From NCBI GenBank assembly GCA_007844125.1, contig CM017564.1, forward strand, positions 20,941,004 to 21,005,003: DNA of 64,000 nucleotides, read 5' to 3'. Source of the DNA: Sinonovacula constricta (Eukaryota; Mollusca; Bivalvia; Cardiida; Solecurtidae). The translations under genes were made by a program, and so were the position numbers. Positions within the stretch are counted from its first letter, which is position 1; the number at the start of each line of letters is the position of its first letter. The notes under the pieces were generated by a model, which saw only the letters and a list, made by a program, of their open reading frames with translations, was not told the DNA's origin and did no database searches. Below are positions 60,985-64,000 of this stretch, piece after piece.

Positions 60985-61377
60985 TTAATGATATTTTGGG
61001 TCACAAAACCAGGATTTAAAATTAAAATGATGCGATAGTTGGCAATATATGTCCACCAAATCTTCATTTTTGGCTCCTTTCTGAAGCAAGTCATCCATTA
61101 TTAATATTTTGTGACCAGGTTCCTGTATGTTCCATGATTGCAATAAATCTTTCGTAGGTAAAACTTCAACAAATTCAATGTTATTTATTTCCGATTTCAT
61201 CTGATCAAACGTAGGTTCATAAACACCAAAACAATAATATATTCGAACGGGTGGTTGCTCAAATAGTCGTTCAGCATATTTTAAATCTTTAAAGATAAAT
61301 GTTGTTTTACCGCAAGATGTTGGACCACAAATCATTGCGGTGTGGAGATCAGGTAGTTTTAGTACACTTGCAATAAT
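60985..61377 (-). pseudogene. Maverick packaging ATPase (copy 2)
   Basis: Walker A GPTSCGKT is intact. Walker B is ILIMDD, with one Ile-to-Met change relative to copy 1. An extra A at about 61,007 shifts the frame after FKSWF, ending the ORF at 60,985. The C-terminal part is readable in another frame (60,750-61,094 region). Copy 1 has no lesion at this base. Confidence 0.8.
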
Positions 61378-61399
61378 CCCTAGCACCATAATTAACACC

Positions 61400-61430
<31 letters not shown>

Positions 61431-61544
61431 GCACACACATACAAGAGATCGCTTTAATGTCACATTCAACGAAATAAAATCATATCTACAATCCTTTCTA
61501 TATTTAACACGTTAATGTTCCACAAACGTTCAGAATGTATCCAC

Positions 61545-62709
61545 TGTTGCACTTTACTCTTTGAGCCGAGACTCCAGTTTTAAAATACGCGATTCCACAT
61601 TAATCAATTTAATCTTTTATGAGTCTGTCTTCATATCGATATCGGTATTTGTTTTTTGGGTTGTACGGCACATCGACACTTGATAGGTCATACGGCGCCG
61701 AATACACTGACATTTAACGGCAGTAGATTACAATCCGGTTAAAACTAAAATACGTGAGTAGAAATAAAAATCTATCGGGTTAAAATCTGAAATATAAGTG
61801 AAAAAAGGTCAATATATTAAACAGTTACAATGTATACCGTTAGCATAATAAACCGTTTAAAAATATATCACTTTTTAAGAATACCAATCTCGTTCAGGAA
61901 GTAAACAAGCTTGGAATCGGACACTGTTTTAAATAGTTCGTATATGTTATTGACATTAAAATATTTTGGCCGAATATGGTCTGTGTCAATACAATGTAGT
62001 AAAATATGATTAACTGTAAGAGGTTCTTGGCAAGGTACACATTAAGGTTTAACTTCTCATTTTAAGAGGTTTGAATTAGTTAATCTAGTATGCCCAATGC
62101 GACAGCAGGTAAGAGCTACGTCTTCCCGCCTACTTTCTCTGAAACAAAGATATTGGCACCGACGTTAGGTTTAATGGCGTGTAATTTGTTATAAACAGTA
62201 TTATCCCAACTGGTTTGCCATTTGGTTAAAATATATCGATTGATAATGGGTTTAAAATCGGTGTGGGGATGCAAAGATCTGTCTCAGTAAGGATTGAAGT
62301 AGATTTAGCACTCTTGTCTGCATCCGAGGAAACAAGGATGCCTACATGACTAGGTAGCCAACAGAAAATAATTTTCTTGTTAAGACACGCTTCAAAGAGT
62401 CAGTAAATACTACAAATTTATCGCCAGGATGATTTGAAATGAAATCAAGGGAAAGCTTAACAGCCTGAATTTCGGCTGTTAAAATGGACGAGTCGGGTGG
62501 ACATTTTTGTTTAAAACAGTGAAGTTTACTTACGGAAGCACAGTCAACATATGAACTTGCTTTTGAGCCATCAGTATAAATTTCGAGGTAGTTAGAGTAT
62601 TTCTTGTTGCGCAGTTCGTTATAATTTTAGCGAAGTACGAGAGGGACTGTTTTTAATTTAGTACTTATACTGAGAGATAAATCGACTTCGGGAGTTTTTA
62701 ATTGCTACG
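61545..62709 (-). pseudogene. LINE RNase H domain, C-terminus and 3' UTR (copy 2 only)
   Basis: On the minus strand: YLEIYTDGSKAS (first catalytic Asp), TAEIQAVKLSLDFI (Glu), VFTDS (Asp), then WLPSHVGI (His region), followed by CCRIGHTRLTNSNLL and PLTVNHILLHC, the usual C-terminal zinc-binding-like end of jockey-like LINEs. Stops and frame changes interrupt it. The 3' UTR contains GCCGTATGACCTATCAAGTGTCG and ends near 61,545 without a clear poly-A. Copy 1 lacks this piece through a deletion joining TATCC to GGTGG at 22,265/22,266. The same 3' UTR type recurs at 26,700-26,985. Confidence 0.85.
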
Positions 62710-62876
62710 GTGGAAATTCCAAAACATTATTTTCGATAACTTGATTTTAATTTACGTTTGATGAGTGTACGATTTCTAACATTCGCAATCCAAAATGTTT
62801 GCCTTTGGTTTACGCTCGTACACGTGTTCATAATTAGGATCTAATATTACACTATATGCGGGATTTTAGATTTAAC

Positions 62877-63338
62877 TTAAGTAATGAACTGAAGCGCAAG
62901 TTTCTCTCGTCTTAGATATAATGACGGCTCATTAGCTTCACCGTAAAGGCTCTCTATAGGAGAGGTCCTGAAAGCTCCAAGAGCCAGGCGGAGTCCCTGG
63001 TTGTGGACAACGTCTAGCAACAGGAGATATGATCTCCTGGCAGAGCCGTTAACAATACTGCCATAATCTAGTTTTGATCTTACTAGTGATCTATTAAGTT
63101 GCAATACAAGTTTTCTATCAGCTCCCCAGTCGGAATGGGATAAAAATTTCAATAGGTTAAGAGACTTAAGACATTTAGTTTTAATGTTATTTATTTTGAT
63201 GTTAAAGAGAGTAACTGACAATATACTACCCTGAGGGACACGTTGTTCCTGTTTATGAACAGAAGACAAAGACAATGACAGCGGTTGGTCGTAATTTTCA
63301 TAATTGTTTAACTTAAAATTGATTTTATTTCTTTTCAA
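62877..63338 (-). pseudogene. LINE reverse transcriptase with internal deletion (copy 2)
   Basis: Counterpart of 23,684-24,306. It has VPQGSILSVTLFNIKINN joined directly to KTKCLKSLNLL, with 243 bp of copy 1 missing between, in frame. Its far end reads YLRREKLALQ, then flows into the LINE linker and RNase H without the repeat insertion found in copy 1. This shows the original order of the LINE. Confidence 0.85.
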
Positions 63339-63391
63339 CCCGATTCTTCACATTTTGAAATTCTTTCGAGTAATTTTCCGAAGATGAATTT

Positions 63392-64000
63392 TTAGCAAAA
63401 TTTTATGGCAAGAGTATTCGGAAATTTGTTTTTGTTTGTTTTTATTGAGTCATTACATTTTAAGTGATTAATTGTGGCTAAAGAGGATTTACCGCTAATT
63501 TTCCTCATGGCTGACCAGACATTTGTGACTGAAGTTTTACTGGTTATACCAGAAACAAATTTCTGCCAAGATGTACTGTTGGCTTGTTTAATGATTCGCC
63601 TTCTCTTTGCCCTTTCATTTTTGACATTATTTAAATGAACAGTAGTAGGAGGGATATTAAATTTCTTAAGTGCCGCTCTACGTTTCCTAATGGATGTTTT
63701 GAATTCATCAATAAAACAAGGTTTGTTACGATTTGACTTTGTCGTGGTCTTAGGTATACACTTTTTTGAGAATAAATGTATTTTATCATCAGCATTCTCA
63801 AATGTTGAAGTAGTCAATTCTTCAGTACAAAATATTGAGAATAATTCCCAATTTGCTCTGTTTAATCTCCAATAAGTATCATTGTCATTTAAGTTGACAG
63901 AATCGTTGGTTAATATTACAGGAAAATGATCACTTCCACATAAATCGTCATGTAGATCCCAGCTATAATCAAAATATATATAAGGATGACAAAACGAGAG
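63392..64000 (-). pseudogene. LINE linker and endonuclease start (copy 2)
   Basis: The 141-codon frame at 63,392-63,817 matches 24,424-24,777 plus about 24 upstream codons, because the endonuclease-side frameshift of copy 1 is absent here. Endonuclease sequence continues off the window edge. Confidence 0.75.

Larger units (their letters stand above)
58110..61430 (-). mobile_element. Degenerate Maverick/Polinton (copy 2)
   Basis: Duplicate of 18,590-22,165 with the same gene order but different damage. It lacks the capsid fragment (a deletion with a few bases of filler at about 58,110), the penton-like start codon is mutated, the PX-like protein has a stop, and the ATPase has an earlier frameshift. 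It keeps a 35-bp piece of the integrase N-terminus that copy 1 lost. Confidence 0.8.
40788..64000. repeat. Large segmental duplication, copy 2
   Basis: This is the second copy of bases 1-25,033, in direct orientation. The offset shrinks from about 40,788 at the left to about 38,967 at the right, which reflects the net effect of indels. Homology is still running at the last base, so the copy continues beyond the window. Sequence left of 40,788 has no counterpart inside the window, because the matching part would lie upstream of base 1. Confidence 0.95.

Overview
The window is eukaryotic, AT-rich, repeat-dense DNA with no complete host protein-coding gene that I can recognise. Its make-up suggests an invertebrate, most plausibly a bivalve mollusc. 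The evidence is jockey-like LINE fragments, a Maverick/Polinton relic, a ZMYM1-like hAT transposase with a GT-AG intron, a BIR (inhibitor-of-apoptosis) fragment, a tRNA-derived SINE, long CA microsatellites and several minisatellites. The taxonomic call is inference; nothing in the sequence names a species.

The dominant structure is a very large direct duplication. Bases 1 to about 25,033 reappear, nearly identical, at about 40,788 to 64,000. The offset falls from about 40.8 kb to about 39.0 kb because the copies differ by several large indels. Both copies run off the window, so the true unit is longer, and a tandem period near 40 kb is possible. An uncollapsed second haplotype in the assembly would look the same and must be excluded first.

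Layout of copy 1, repeated in copy 2: 1-2,800 has no genes. 2,800-14,060 is an old ladder of internally repeated non-coding segments carrying two SINEs. 14,060-16,700 holds a degenerate hAT transposase on the minus strand. 17,557-17,850 holds CA and GAT-rich simple repeats. 18,590-22,165 is a broken Maverick/Polinton on the minus strand (ATPase, small PX-like protein, VLIPK-type protein, integrase with chromodomain, penton-like N-terminus, basic protein, capsid N-terminus). 22,266-25,568 is a jockey-like LINE on the minus strand. The two copies decayed independently and carry different lesions.

The part of the window present only once (25,570-40,780) holds an unrecognised ORF, a BIR pseudogene, a second LINE 3' end, a 13-unit 59-bp minisatellite, an ORF joining a coiled coil to a LINE endonuclease, a DnaQ-like exonuclease relic with a 234-bp tandem duplication, another diverged copy of the repeat family, and AAT and 29-bp repeats.

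The most interesting item is a ~650-bp repeat family present as partial tandem dimers at 9,422-10,361 and 22,449-23,683 in copy 1 but absent from the matching sites in copy 2. The second dimer interrupts a LINE reading frame that is continuous in copy 2, so the insertion is the derived state. Both dimers begin at the same base of the unit and end at different ones, and neither has an obvious target-site duplication. Older diverged relatives are scattered through the window. This looks like a recently active element that I cannot assign to a known class.
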